Below the pieces are notes generated by a model. It saw only the letters and a program-made list of their open reading frames with translations. It was not told where the DNA came from and made no database searches. From the NCBI RefSeq assembly GCF_020382885.2, contig NC_058503.1:19353535-19417534 (forward strand): a stretch of DNA of 64,000 nucleotides, written 5' to 3'. Position numbers and translations under genes: made by a program. Shown piece by piece: positions 1 to 19,930 of the stretch; the stretch's first letter is position 1; each line of letters begins with the position of its first letter. The DNA comes from Scatophagus argus. Lineage: Eukaryota; Chordata; Actinopteri; Scatophagidae.

Positions 1-403
1 ATGTACGTCTTTTCAGTGTTGTAGGTTACTTTTTAAAATCATAAATCTGAAATTTCTGATTTTTTTTTAACTCAATTATATATTAATTTGATTGATTATA
101 TCTCTATTATTAACATAATATCACTATTAACATCTTATCTTGCTTCCATGAACACACATATAGACAAAGAAAGAGTAATGAAGACAATCAAACAATATCT
201 GACAATAAAAGGAACACCTATAGTGTGTTCGGTTCCCATTTATTGTCAGAAAAGTGAAATTTCACTATGATCAAAATGAAAACTGTCTTTTGTGGTGTAT
301 GGATCAATGTGTTAATTGCCTATGGCAATAAAACTTCACTTGTTTTTCATTTAGAGACATGAGCGTGATGATGATGCTCTGTTGTATTTCCTGTTCTGAA
401 CAG
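1..403 (+). other. lct: Intron of lct at left edge, no exon seen
   Basis: AT-rich sequence ending in a good acceptor (pyrimidine tract and CAG at 401-403) for the first visible lct exon. I found no segment that continues the upstream part of domain I, so the earlier exons should lie off the window. Confidence 0.6.
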
Positions 404-8065
<7,662 letters not shown>

Positions 8066-8268
8066 ATGCAAATATGAACTGTTCTAATGAAAGTCTAAGA
8101 TACACTGAACTCTGAAGTAAATATTTGAGCTGACCATTTATATGAAAACCATTTAAAAAATCAACCTGCATGTTATAAAAATATTTATAACAGTTCTTGC
8201 AGACTGAAAAGATATTTTCTTTCTTTATGCTAAGGGCTGTTGGAACAAATGTCTTTGTTTTTCATTGT
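8066..8268 (+). other. lct: Start of lct 3' untranslated region
   Basis: AT-rich sequence after the lct stop codon. No AATAAA occurs before the SINE that follows. The first clear AATAAA is at 8892-8897, beyond the SINE, so either a variant signal is used or the SINE is part of the transcript. Confidence 0.4.
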
Positions 8269-8612
8269 TCAGTGGTTATCGCTGTCGCCTCACAGCAAGA
8301 GGGTTCCAGGTTTGAATTCTGGTCTGGGTCCTCCTGTGTGGAGTTTGCATGTTCTCTTTGTGCCTGCTTGAGTTTTCTCTGGGTACTCCGGCTTCCTCCC
8401 ACAATCCCAAAAACATGCACATTAGGTTAATTGGCTGCTCTACATTGACCTATTGACCATAGGTGTGAGTGTGTGCTTGTCTGTCTTTCTGTGTCAGCCC
8501 TGTGATTGACTGGTGACCAATCCAGGGTGAACCCCACCTCTTGTCTGTAGTCAGCTGGGATAGGCTCCAGCCCCCCTGTGGGATAAGTGGTATAGAAAAT
8601 GGATGGATTATA
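8269..8612 (+). mobile_element. tRNA-headed SINE (teleost type)
   Basis: About 345 bp. The head resembles a tRNA, with a degraded box B (GGTTTGAATTC near 8311). The body has the common fish core (GCATGTTCTC, then GGTACTCCGGCTTCCTCCCA). The tail ends GATAGGCTCCAG...GGATAAGTGGTATAGAAAATGGATGGAT. It lies 200 bp after the lct stop codon. I recognise the family by sequence style only; no database name was checked. Confidence 0.8.
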
Positions 8613-11051
8613 AACATTTGTCCATGATCCACATCATTTCATTTATTGCTGCTAATTAACTGAACCACAGTGAATCCTATGACGTCCGTCATTCAGTGCT
8701 GCAGCACTCCTGTCTGTATCAAAAATGCAAAATAACAAATGAACCATTTATAAAGCAAAAATAAAAAATATACAAAATATTTACTGGTGAAAGCTGCATG
8801 TTAATACTCAAACCAGTGGAACAAGGCTTCCACTTTGATCAAGTCAGATATCACGTTATATATCAATATCAACCTTGTTTATAATGTGTCCAATAAAACC
8901 TGACCAAGAAAGTATTTCAAGATTTACTTTGGAGTGCATCAATATAAAAAATGGTAGCACCTTCTCTCATCTATGTAGTAGACAGACTGCAGCAGCAGTG
9001 TTCAGACTTTGTGTATTGTTTTTACATTGAGAAATGCTGTTATGTGATCATCAGCACTTACATATATTGTGAAACAAAAGCTCTTGCACCATGCATGAAA
9101 TTCTGACTTGCAGACAACTGCTGTTGCTCAATCATGCTTGCATATTTTTTAAATCTTCAGGTGGGTCTCAGAGATTAAGCGATTAATGATGGGAAAAGTG
9201 TGCTAACACAAAAAAGGTAAATCTCCACATCTCAAATCTTAAAATTAGGTTGCTGCAGGTTAAACTGCACCTGTGCTTTAACATAAACACAGTGGAAACC
9301 CGCTAGTGCCACTAGAGGTCACTGTAGGTTTACAGTAATACTAATTTAAGAAAAGACTCAGACTCTTCCAATACTTTTTAATTTTTGACACTTCTATAAA
9401 GGAAACACTCATATTGTCCAACTAATATAATATTAACTTATTGTGAAAGCTTTATCATATCATCAGAGATTAATAAGAAAATACTCTATTCTCTATTCAT
9501 TTGCTGACGAGATGTGGTGTTGCACTAGCTAATACAATCAAGCAGACAAACTAAATGCTTAGCTGAATTCAGACTGGAGAGCAGGCAAACTTCAAGCTAG
9601 TAATAAAACCAGACTGAAACCACTTGAAAAACTGGTATTTGTTGAAAAAAATTTATTTTAAAAACTAACCACAAAGTACTATCAATACAAAAAGTATAAA
9701 AAGTACAAAAAGCATTGCTCAAAAAATAACTTGAGATGACAACATTTGAGCTGGCACTGTGGGTATGATTCAGAATACAAAAGATGGCATCTTAGTAGAG
9801 CGCATTCAAGGCATTGAATTCACATTGAAATGCATATTACATGGTTTACAACCCTCACTGAGACTCTGGAGCAGTGACAGCACTAGTCCAAAAGTCAGCA
9901 CTTTCAAACACAAAACACGAGAGATAGTGTTACCCTTATTTAACGGAAACAATTCAATTTAGGTCTTTAAAGGCCAAAGACAACATGTAAATAACAAACT
10001 AAGCTGTAGGTATTATTAAAAATAAAGTGTTGCACTCAAACTCAAATTGTACCGAACCATTTTCAGAATGCAGCAAAGGACTGAATGTGGTTTCAGGGCG
10101 CTAAGACAGCAGTGAATGTCCTTTCTTTTAAAATCAAAACATAAGCCACAGTGACAGAGTCTCTTTTCAATACCACGATACTCAAAACTAATACAAAAAT
10201 AAAGAACAGTATCAAATACACGTTTAAACATTACGAGACGATATCAAGAGTTACATGTTTTTTTTTTCAAGCATTACCCAGGTTTGTTTATTCCTTTGGA
10301 CAAAGGCACCCCAAGTGTGTTCCTGTTACCATCGAGGCACCAGACTTGGGAATGTTGACTGGTGCAATGCCAACATTGTCAAAACGATTGAGAAAAAAAA
10401 AACCTTTGTGTGAAAATCAACACCTCAGAAAGTCTTTATCAGCATGACAGTAACTCCAGTACCTTTCTTTAATGAGTGATGCCTTGTCTGTTGACGTTTT
10501 GCTTGCATGTACAGCACACACCCACTGATTCACTTCCTCACTAAGCACAAGATTCTTACAGTTTAAACACGTTTTTCCCCCACTACAACTGGCTTGGCTT
10601 TACCTTCACAAAATGTCATAAAACAGAGTTCCAGTTTAGGTCTAAGGCAAACTTGAGATGCATTCACTGTGAACTTCCAACAGAGGACAAACTCTTTGAA
10701 AATGACTAATAGTTCTAAATCTCATAATAAAAATCTAAAAAAAAAAAAAGAAAGAAAGAATAGCTGCCCTGAGGGAAATGTACGTGTTAACCTTATCTGT
10801 TCTTGCTGCATGACGGTAGTTTGTAAGCACTTTGGATCTTCAGACAGGCTGGTGTCTCAAGTATTGCTGGTTTGAGACGACCGTCTGACTTGATGCTCGT
10901 CCGCAACTGGCCTTAACACTGGGCGGCTTGGGCTGACTTCATCCACCTCAAGCACACACACACACACACTCGCATACACTTTGATTCCCTTATGTCAATT
11001 TTCTGATCCTGATGTGAACATTAATCTCGTGTCAGCTGGGCTGGTGAGAAT
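8613..11051. other. Intergenic DNA between lct and the connexin; connexin 3' untranslated region at its right end
   Basis: No supported gene. The sequence is AT-rich with scattered short ORFs. On the minus strand, AATAAA motifs for the connexin transcript are visible at 10288-10293 and, farther, 9652-9657. A short CA run lies near 10950. Confidence 0.5.
10288..10293 (-). other. Candidate polyadenylation signal of the connexin gene
   Basis: AATAAA on the minus strand about 760 nt past the connexin stop codon. A second candidate lies at 9652-9657. Choice between them is uncertain. Confidence 0.35.
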
Positions 11052-12323
11052 CTATGCGCGGAGACCTGTGAGCAGAAAGACAGCCCAAATGTCATTAAAG
11101 CATTTATCACAGATCACTTGAGCAAAACTTAGACAAAAATCAATGTACTTAAGGATGAAAAGGTTGGAAGTCTCACCTTTTTCACATGTACTGCTCTGCT
11201 TCTCCTGGGCAAAGTTTAGTCTATTTTGCTCAACTGCAGTGCCGTTGGACTCTGGGCTGCTGCTGCGTGACGGGCTGCCCTCCTCATTCTGGTAAGCCAT
11301 ATCTAGATGCTGCTGAGCAAGTTTTAGGTGTCTACGCAGCCTCTCTAGCTCCCTTGACGAAGCCTCATCCCCAAACGACTCGCGACCCGAGTCTCCCAGA
11401 TTATCCCTGAAGCCCATTTTGCCCGATGGGTCCTTCTTCAGAGCCGTGTGGTAGCCTGGTGGTGCAGAGGGCTGGCGACAAATGGAGGACCTCTGGCTGG
11501 CCAAAGCTGGGTGACGGGGGGTGGGAGGCCGAGGACGTGGTACGCAGAAGCAGTCTCGAATGCCGCTGACACCAAGGTGAAGGATCTCCAACACGGTAAA
11601 GAGCAGACACAGAGCGCTGACGGCATACATGATGAGCAGGAAGATTGTTTTCTCCGTAGGGCGCGAGATAAAGCAGTCCACTGTGTGTGGACAAGGAGAG
11701 CGAGTGCATACATACGACGGTGCCACTTCCAGCCCATAAAGGACATACTGTCCAAACAGAAACGAGACCTCAAAGACAGCACGTGACAGCAGCTGAAACA
11801 CATAGACCTTCATCAGGCCATCACGCTTGATGCGACGGCGTCCATCATGCTTTTTGGTTGGCTTCTCCACAGCTTCCTTTTCCTTTTCTGGCTCTATCTC
11901 TTCCAGAATCATAGGGTCCTCCTCCCCATTGTCCTCTGCTTCCTCGTAGTCCCTGTTGGCACCGCGGCTCACTATCGGCATCCTTTTCCTTCTCTGTGGC
12001 CGATAATCATTGTCATCCATGCGGGCAATTTTATGCATAGCAAAGCCCAGGTACATGATGGTAGGGGTGGTGATCATTATCACCTGAAACACCCAAAAGC
12101 GAATGTGTGAAAGCGGCGCAAATGCGTCGTAGCACACATTCTCACAACCAGGTTGCTGTGTGTTACACACAAATTTACTCTGTTCATCATAGTAAATCGA
12201 CTCGCCCCCAACAGCCGTTAGCACAATGCGAAAGACAATGAGGAGCGTAAGCCAGATTTTGCCCACAAAGGTGGAGTGATTGGAAATCTCATCCAACAGG
12301 CGTGTAAGGAAGCTCCAGCTCAT
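11052..12323 (-). CDS. gjc4: Gap junction gamma-type connexin (Cx43.4/Cx44.2/Cx45 group)
   Basis: Forms hexameric connexons and cell-to-cell channels in the plasma membrane. Four membrane segments, with extracellular loops carrying the connexin cysteine patterns: [16 protein letters not shown] in loop 1, [12 protein letters not shown] in loop 2. The start [10 protein letters not shown] and the strings HDGRRRI and [11 protein letters not shown] are gamma-subfamily hallmarks. Between them is a long acidic cytoplasmic loop. The C-tail has a charged helix ([17 protein letters not shown]) and Ser-rich stretches. The reading frame stays open through 423 codons. However, a strong donor (AAAAG|GTGAGA, exon end 11177) and acceptor (TTTCTGCTCACAG, exon start 11065) predict a 111-nt intron, giving 386 residues ending EKGLRA. 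A 5'-UTR acceptor sits near 12357, so the first exon is noncoding and upstream. The exact paralogue is inferred; gjc1 is the main alternative. Confidence 0.92.
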   Translation of the reverse strand: MSWSFLTRLLDEISNHSTFVGKIWLTLLIVFRIVLTAVGGESIYYDEQSKFVCNTQQPGCENVCYDAFAPLSHIRFWVFQVIMITTPTIMYLGFAMHKIARMDDNDYRPQRRKRMPIVSRGANRDYEEAEDNGEEDPMILEEIEPEKEKEAVEKPTKKHDGRRRIKRDGLMKVYVFQLLSRAVFEVSFLFGQYVLYGLEVAPSYVCTRSPCPHTVDCFISRPTEKTIFLLIMYAVSALCLLFTVLEILHLGVSGIRDCFCVPRPRPPTPRHPALASQRSSICRQPSAPPGYHTALKKDPSGKMGFRDNLGDSGRESFGDEASSRELERLRRHLKLAQQHLDMAYQNEEGSPSRSSSPESNGTAVEQNRLNFAQEKQSSTCEKGETSNLFILKYIDFCLSFAQVICDKCFNDIWAVFLLTGLRA

Positions 12324-13770
12324 CTTGACTCTGGAACAAGAGGAGACCTCTCAAACCTGTGGAGAAAAAAAAAGATGTTCAGGAGCCATTTTTAAAAGTA
12401 CGCATGTTGTAATATTGAGTTATCACTGGAAACATTTAATCTCATTAACAAAACTGAGACTCAACGATCAACCTTCTCCAGAATCACTCACTCCACCTTT
12501 AACATCTCAAAATAATTTAATCTCAAGAAATATTCAAATTAATTCCAAAATCATTTTATGCCACAATCCTAAATAAACATAATCAACTTAAATTACTAAT
12601 ATTTCCATTAATAGCTCTCCTACAGCACATTAAAATAGCTCCCCTTGGCTCCACATGATATTGCACAAGATATCCACACGGCGGTGCTGTTATCTCATTG
12701 TTTCAAAGCCGTGAAAAACCAGAGCAAACCTCAGTGCTGTGACCAAGAGCCACGGCATGTTCAAGCAAACATCTCCAACCTGAATGTCTAAACAGATGCC
12801 ATCATCAAATCACAAACCCCTATCTAGCCAAGCCCATATCTAAAGTATGCTGTGCTTTATATGAGAGTTCTATTCTCAGCTGATAATCTTAAATACACTA
12901 CAAACCCATGTCAAACTCAGTTGGTTTAATAATCTCACAAAAATTGCCAAAACAGAGTAAAGAGCTGACAGTGAAAACCTTAAAGAGGCAATGAACTCCT
13001 GTGGTTTCACACCAACTGTGACCAACCTCGTAACAAACTCCTACTGAGTAATTATCCACTACTACCAGGCTTTCACCAAGTACGTAAATTGAGTGTTTAT
13101 TGTGACTTGGAAAAGATTCAATTACTCACCTTCAGACCGGTCTCATTGTTTTTATTACATCTTCTTGAATGCTACCAAAGATCAGCAAGCCGTTTGCTTT
13201 AAGGCCTGTCAAGGATTTACTTATTGGCTTCACTAACCAGAGTTCAAAATGATCCTGAGTGTGTGAAATCAAAACTGATGATTCGTTTTGTTTCACCTGC
13301 AGATTAACACCAGATTGAGCAGGTACCAAGTAGCCAATAGTAAACTCAGAAATTCTGAATTCCCCATGGTACGAGATGGGACAAGTATTAACAAAATATT
13401 TTCTATGTTTAATCTCTTAATCTTCCCGCCTGGCCAGTAGCTCTTGTGAGGACAGGAATCTTAGCACCAAAACAGTGCAGACAGACAAAGCTTAAGGTAT
13501 GAAAAAACTATGTCACAGCTTATCCTTCCATACCGAACATTTCATTCGTTTTTACTTGTTGTTAGCTTTACAGTTACACTTGGAAATCAACAAAGAACAC
13601 CAAAGCCAAAACCAAAAACCTGTACTTTCTCAGACGGCTGCTAAATTCAAACATAAAAAGAATTGTTATTTTTACATTTTTGTCTTTATGTTTCAAGAGA
13701 TGTCGCTTTAAAGCCCAAACTAAAAAGTCTTCATTTTTCTGATGGGGTTTGGGTTTAATTTGCTTTTTGA
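12324..13770 (-). other. Connexin 5' UTR fragment and intron, otherwise nothing seen
   Basis: The minus strand shows a long pyrimidine tract and CCACAG just before about 12357, then a short UTR into the connexin ATG. The rest is AT-rich with no supported gene. Confidence 0.55.
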
Positions 13771-13773
13771 ATC

Positions 13774-13780
13774 TATAAAA
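13774..13780 (+). promoter_or_regulatory. TATA-box-like motif
   Basis: TATAAAA followed directly by AGGGGG, an excellent TATA-box match, about 70 bp before the ATG of an unrecognised 134-codon ORF (13850-14254). No other promoter element was recognised. Confidence 0.25.
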
Positions 13781-14254
13781 AGGGGGTGAAACATTGGATC
13801 AGGAGCTCAGAGCCACAAAAGCATAGACTGTGGCTCCCAACATCATCACTTGCATGGGAGAGCAGCACTATTCAACATGGGTTCGCTGTTGTACATTGAG
13901 CAAAAGCAGAGATGTCATCTATCTTTATTCGTCAATGGTTCTGTCAGTCAAAATCATAACAAACCTGCACAGACGGGCCTTTACAGATCACAATTCTCCA
14001 GCAGAGATCCTCAAAGAGAAGTGTTTGTACTGGGCAACTCCCAACATGTGAACTGTATGAATGTGACATTTGACATGACATTTAGAGCAAACTATCCTTA
14101 CATAAATAAAGAGTTAGGAGTGAAGCACACACTGTACAGCACCAACACAGGCACTATGAACAATCTGAAGAATGATCAGCTCATTTTCATGATCGATCCA
14201 GTGGTTGCTCTATCGCATTCTTTGAATAAATCATTGATCCTTAGTCTGTGGTGA

Positions 14255-16420
14255 TTAAAAGTTCAAATTATGTTTGTAATCTGGAGGGAGGAAGGAAGGT
14301 AAGAAATCATATGAGAAGGTCAATGATTGTATGGAGCAGACTGCACGTTTGCTCCTTCACATGTGTCAATGTTTATTCACTCTTTTCATTTGCCTATTCA
14401 CTGCTCACAGTGGATACCATTATCATTAATGTTGATCTGTGGTTTTGTGCAGCATTGCCTGCATGCTCCCACATACTGCAGTTACCTGAGCAACTGTATG
14501 AAAACTTTACAGCTGACAAGAGCCCCTACACCAGTTTCAAAACTGGGTTGCTTTGAAACTAAGAATAGTTACACAAAACCAATTAGCTCAGAATCAAAAA
14601 CTAAACATGGGAAGTCAAAATGTATGAGCCACCACAGAGCTTTGTTCAGCTATATTCTGCCGCCACAGCGGTCATCTGTATATCAGTCACCTAAAATGTA
14701 AGCTACACTGCTCTTTTGTCAGACGGCAAGAGACATAGAAAGAACAGAAGTAGACAGCAAGCATTGCTGCTTGTAATCTAGGTTAATGGTTAGGATTTGC
14801 CCCGAGCTTTTATTGAAGTTGACATTAATACACAAGGAAAACCACCGATAGAGCGGCTGCAAGTGAGTGCACATCCAACCCCTGCACAGAAGTAGTTGAT
14901 TAAAAAGCTTTTTCCAGGCGTTTTCCTTTGGACGGTGGTGTTTAACCCTCCAGCTAATAACAGTGTGCAGTTTGTAAGGTCATTACTGTGCTCCCACTCT
15001 GTCATGGAACTAAAGAGCTGCTGAACCTTGCTAATGCAGATGTGTTTTGCAACATATTATACCTTTCAGTTATAATATGACTCAGCAACAAACCAGCAAA
15101 ACCTCTCTTCTTTAAGCAGGACCTCAACACTTGGTCTATCCTATAGGTGTATTTTCATGTTTCAAGGCAAAATACAGTCACTCACTTTGAAGGACAGCTT
15201 TAATCGTACTTTAAATAGCCTGTTTAAAGCAATTATATACCAAACAACTAACTAATACTGATGCTGTATGCTAATTGATGATGTAGTGATAACACAGTGC
15301 ATACTTTCAATTCCATAGCAGACTGGATATCATTCAGAAGATGATACTCTCATTATGACCACAACGGACCTGAGAAAGCTCAGTAGCTCATAAACGATGC
15401 TGGATTTGTTTGTTGATGATAAGGATCTCTTATCATCAGAGAAGAAAACCGTTTGTACTGTTCAGGAACCTGCTTTTCTCTCCATAAGATGTTGAAGACA
15501 AAATGTTAAATATAATTTTGGAGAACTTTCACTACAGAGAATATATTAATGATGTTTTGCATAATATGAAAAAAATATCGACTATCGCCTGTTACGCAAA
15601 CTAACATGGTAGCACAAAATGGCCAGCAAAGAAAGAAAAACAGTGTGTAGAGCTATAATACTTTCAAACCTTACGGGACTGGAATTGGATTGTTTAAAAA
15701 CACACTGTAGCGTGTAAAAATGAAAAACAAAATGTTAAGGGGCAGAAAGGTTTTATGTGGACCAAAGCCAACAGTATTCAGTCCAGGGTTAATGTACTGT
15801 CACGAGATGCTCGTCTGTGTCTAGCAGTGATCACATATGCGCTTAAAAAAAAAATCAGATAAAATTTGCTGACGAATACTGAAAAGTCTCTTTAATCTCC
15901 AAAACTGCATCACATGTCCATTCCACATCCAACCTACTGACGCAGACCAGGGGCCTATACATCTGTGGTACTCCAAAGAAAACAGCCTGCTTCCAAGTAC
16001 TGAGCAAAGTAAAGCAGCGGCGTTTGGACGCTGCCAGAACAGAGAGCCTTTTGTGGCTCTCACATCTGGGATACTAGTTATGGCTCCCCGTCCTTTATCC
16101 CAGAGGCCCCAAGCCTGGGGAGGACAGGGCCCAAAATAACCAGGATAATACTGAGTCAAACTAGGGAGTGACTTCTAGAGACTGTGGAGGTGTAACTGGG
16201 GAACAAATTAAGTCACCGCCTTTGCCATCACAATAAGCCCTAAAACTGGATACACAAGATGTTGAGAGTACAGTTGAGGCTTGGCTTAGCAAATGAAAAC
16301 ATGAAGACAAACTGTGTGCAGGTCTGGCTCTGCCCAAGTGATTAAGCACTAAAGTGTGAAACAGGAAACTAATCCACTTAACAAGTGGAGAAGAAGAGGG
16401 GGAAAAAAAAAATCCTCCTC
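14255..16420. other. Noncoding stretch, nothing recognised
   Basis: Short overlapping ORFs on both strands without splice-supported continuation or known motifs. Probably the long 5' intron of the connexin gene on the minus strand. Confidence 0.4.
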
Positions 16421-17120
16421 CTCGTGGGCCAACGTCACCGCGACGCTACACGCGCTGCATAACCACAAATCAACTGTTAATTCAGTTTGACGGAGAAACG
16501 GGTGCGCCAAGTCGTTTGGGCAGCTTAACTAAATAATGACTAACACTTAACCCTAAAACGTATTATTTAGTTCAGCTATCGAGCGAAAATACTCGAAGAC
16601 GGGCGGGGGCAACTGCGAGGGTGGAAAAAACATCCCTGCGCGTTCCTCCATCACCAAATCCAGTCGACCCAGTCAAGACACCCGAAGAAATGATCACAAT
16701 ATTCTGTGAACTAGCAGAATTTTAAAGACATGTGGTGTGAATGCTAACAGGTTTGCTACAATATTCCCCCAAATTCCAAGTTAATCAACACAACGTGATC
16801 GATTTGAGCAGAGAATGCGTCTATTGGCGCTGCGTGCTGCCAGCGTGTGCGCGTAAACTTAGTTAGCCATAAACAACACATTAACCACAGCTGCAGTCGT
16901 GAACACGGCTTTTTAACAAGGCTGAAATTACATTAACCGCTTTAAAAGACAAAAATGAACAACTCGTCGCTCCTCTGGTGCAAAAAGCTAGAAGCACCAT
17001 TGTTAGCGAAAGCTAAGGAGCTACGTGGTGATGCTGCGTTACCACGAATTGTTTGTGCAACGTTAGTATTTTACCTTAAAGATGTGATTTTTTTTGGTCC
17101 TCTGCTTTCGCCTGACGTCT
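16420..17120. promoter_or_regulatory. CpG-richer segment, possible promoter of the connexin gene
   Basis: CpG is clearly more frequent here than around it, for example CACCGCGACGCTACACGCGC near 16438-16456 and the stretch near 16822-16855, with an inverted CCAAT (ATTGG) near 16822. It lies upstream of the connexin in its own orientation, which needs a noncoding first exon. No donor could be assigned firmly. Confidence 0.3.
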
Positions 17121-17483
17121 CCTCAAAGTTCAATACGAGAGCTTTTCCTTCGTTTTCTCTTTATTTAGAAAAAGCACTGCTGCTCTTACTATCAAGCCAT
17201 CCAGTTTTTCTTTTCCTGCGTGGAGCCTTTCTCCAGTTGCGTGTTGAACTGCGGGGTAAGGACAAAGAATATTCCCAATTCCCCCCCTTTTTTCTCTCGC
17301 TCTTTCTCCTCCCAGTTTTTGCTGGGCACCCCACCCCCTGTCTGCGCACAGTGGAAGAAAACGATCGACTGCCAACATTCCTAATGCAATCCTTGCTTCG
17401 CCTTTCGGTTATAACTTCACCCTGGACTCAGAGCCTGAGAGTAACATGGAGTGCGTTGGAATCTGTGACACCAGATGGAGTTT

Positions 17484-17511
17484 TAATAAAATAATAATAA
17501 TAATAATAATA
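17484..17511. repeat. (TAA)n microsatellite
   Basis: Seven or so consecutive AAT/TAA units. Confidence 0.95.
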
Positions 17512-18681
17512 GGTATGAACTGAATTTCTTCCCTGAAAAATATATTATATATTGTTGCTGGAAATACAAAAACTTAGTAGTTAGTAGTAATTAGTAGCAT
17601 GCTTGAAACGCACAACACAACTTGAAGTAAGCAAAAAATGCAAAGTATTTTAATGAATGGTGCTTCATGTTACAACCTGCACCTGCACACATTGCTTAGA
17701 GCAGCTAGGTGAAGAAAAGCAGCTGTCAGGCCGCAGAGCCTTTGTTCCTCTCTGGGATGTGGAATAACATGCAGCCGACTGATGGTGAGTTCACCCCTTC
17801 CTGCTGATGCAAACATTCGGAAGTTGTTGCCATCATGAGGCCCCTTCCTCCATGTCACACTTTCTTTGGCAAGGGTCGCACGTGCTTTCCTCAGCCCGCG
17901 CCCCCACCCTCAGCATCTCTTTGAAGCTCCATCCCACACTTCATAACGTTTCTTACCAGAAGAAAAAGTAGTTAAATCTATTTTAAGCTAGGATTTATGT
18001 CCCACATTCGGGCTGTAAATGGGGGTCTGAGGGAGTAGAGTCACGAATCATAAAGTGAAGAGTCAGATTTGTGAACTCAGCATTATGTGGACTTGGTTAT
18101 TCTGAAAAAAATAACCATCTGCAGTATGGTATTAGCCTTACACTCGCTCAAAGATGAGGTGTCATTTACACACTGCACTTTCCCTATGGAAGTGACTTAA
18201 ACGAGCCATGTGCATTTACCCAAATTAAACATCTAGTCAGCATCAGTCTCCTGAGGTAGTCGCTCACAACGAATGATCACATTGTTATGTCTGGATCTCC
18301 TGAAGTACTGGTCTTCACTGGTTACCCACATCTCCAAACAAAGCACAGACAAAGCAAGATCCACTCTATTTTTACATATTAGTTCAATGACTGTTTTGAC
18401 ACCCAGCCACAGATGGGGAAAACACATTATTACAAGCAGCAGTTATTGTTTAATATCTGCTGCAAACAGGAGGTCAGTAGAGGAATGTGATGCCCTTCCC
18501 CCTTCTTAGGGAGTCGCGGAGCTCTATTGTGAACCGCAAGCACGCTTGCGCAATGTGGGGTGCCCTGGTAAACCACAGTCCAAATGGTAGAGGAAGATAA
18601 TCTGGGGACTGAACAGCCAAACCTCATGGTTCCTTTAGACCATGAGCTGAAGTTAGCTGTCTTATTGATAACACAGCGTAA
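17512..18681. other. Noncoding stretch, nothing recognised
   Basis: No ORF with family resemblance, no clear splice chain. Confidence 0.4.
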
Positions 18682-18704
18682 GTGTGTGTGTGTGTGTGTG
18701 TGTG
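18682..18704. repeat. (GT)n microsatellite
   Basis: Continuous GT dinucleotide run. Confidence 0.95.
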
Positions 18705-18841
18705 AGTGAGTACAGTTATTCTTATAGAAGTCCTTTTAAAATTCATGTGATTTCAAAATACAAGATCCTGTAAGTCATTATAATGTGAAACTTTCTCAAA
18801 ATAATGACTAACTACTCCTCATAGTTTTGTGTCTCTCCCTC

Positions 18842-18844
<3 letters not shown>

Positions 18845-18880
<36 letters not shown>
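18845..18880. repeat. (CT)n microsatellite
   Basis: Continuous CT dinucleotide run of about 18 units. Confidence 0.97.
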
Positions 18881-18884
<4 letters not shown>

Positions 18885-19257
18885 CTTTCTGCAGGTATCT
18901 CTCCATCCAGATCTTCATGTTGAACTGTCTATGACCAACCCAATGTCTACTGTTGACGTCTGCCTGTCATTCATTCTTTCGTGCACCGACTATCGGCAGG
19001 GTGGTTCTCCCTGCAGGCCGAAATTGAACTGAATAGAATTGATAGGATAGTGATTTTCAACAGCACATAAAAAAATACATGAATGGTACAGCAGTTCACT
19101 ATAATTTCATTATTATAATTTCAGTCTTGTGAAATGCCAAAACCATATTGAGGTGGTATCAAAAATGAAACTAAACCGTTGAAATTTTGTTTCACTTGTA
19201 TGACTTTTTAGTAATGTCATTCTCATGTTGTTAACTGCTTTCCTGCCTGAACAACAT

Positions 19258-19475
19258 CCATTGCACGTCCGCCCCACCTGGGTGAGGGATCCCACCTCTG
19301 TTGCACACCCTGAGGTTTCTTCCATTTTTTCCTGTTAAAGGTTTTTCTGGGAGTTTTTCCTTAGTCGATGTGAGGGTCGAAGGGCAGAGGATGTTGCTGA
19401 TGTTATGTTAAGCCCTTTGAGACAAACTGCTTGTAAAAATGGGCTGTACAAATAAAGTTGACTTGACTTGACTAA
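19258..19475 (+). mobile_element. Retroposon 3' end (teleost type)
   Basis: Contains the widespread fish tail GGTTTTTCTGGGAGTTTTTC, then CCCTTTGAGACAAACTGC, GGGCTGTACAAATAAAGTTG and a short TGACT repeat. It recurs, more decayed, at 46480-46610, and a related tail occurs near 39050. Confidence 0.6.
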
Positions 19476-19544
19476 CTTATCTAGAAAATAACGACTTCAT
19501 ATTGTAAAATAACAAGAAGGAGCAAGCTCACCCAACCCTGTCTA

Positions 19545-19930
19545 TAACAATAAAGCTGAGGTGGAGCAGGTGAACAGTTTTATGTATCTGGAAATCAACG
19601 TCACGGAGGACCTGTTCTGCGTATTACACATCTCCACCCTGGTAACGAAAGTTCAGAAATGACTCTGCTACTTAAGAAGGATAAATTCACATGCCAGGTT
19701 CTTGTCAGCTTTTACAAGGGAGTAATATAAAGCATATTGATATAAAACTTAACAAACCGGCCTTTTTTGTGCATGGCTCGGGATAGGAAAGCTATGCAGG
19801 GAGTTGGTAAAACTACCCATAACCTCTTTGGTATCCATCTAAGGGCTCCTGAACTCATCCTTCACACTGAGATGTAAGGATGAGCATAAACACTTCACCC
19901 TGAGTGCTCTTGCATAGGAACACAAAGATA
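19545..19930 (+). mobile_element. Decayed LINE reverse-transcriptase fragment
   Basis: One frame reads EVEQVNSFMYLEINVTEDL, which resembles the VxxFKYLG...I(T/S)EDL region at the end of fish non-LTR retrotransposon reverse transcriptases. A downstream YLRR-like patch (CYLRRI) follows, then stops and frame shifts. A dead fragment; the clade was not assigned. Confidence 0.5.

Noticed and set aside
8269-8340. tRNA-like sequence
   Set aside because: It is the head of a SINE with a degraded box B, followed by the SINE body; not a functional tRNA gene.
11401-11803. Several 100-120-codon ORFs in other frames within the connexin
   Set aside because: Shadow frames of the connexin coding sequence.
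13832-14051. Second ORF overlapping the 134-codon frame
   Set aside because: Overlaps in another frame, lacks a good ATG start and shows no motif.
16955-17494. 179-codon ORF on the plus strand in the CpG-richer segment
   Set aside because: Composition is low-complexity hydrophobic (Leu/Phe/Ser from CT-rich DNA), there is no domain or splice context, and it ends in a microsatellite. More likely promoter or UTR DNA than a protein.
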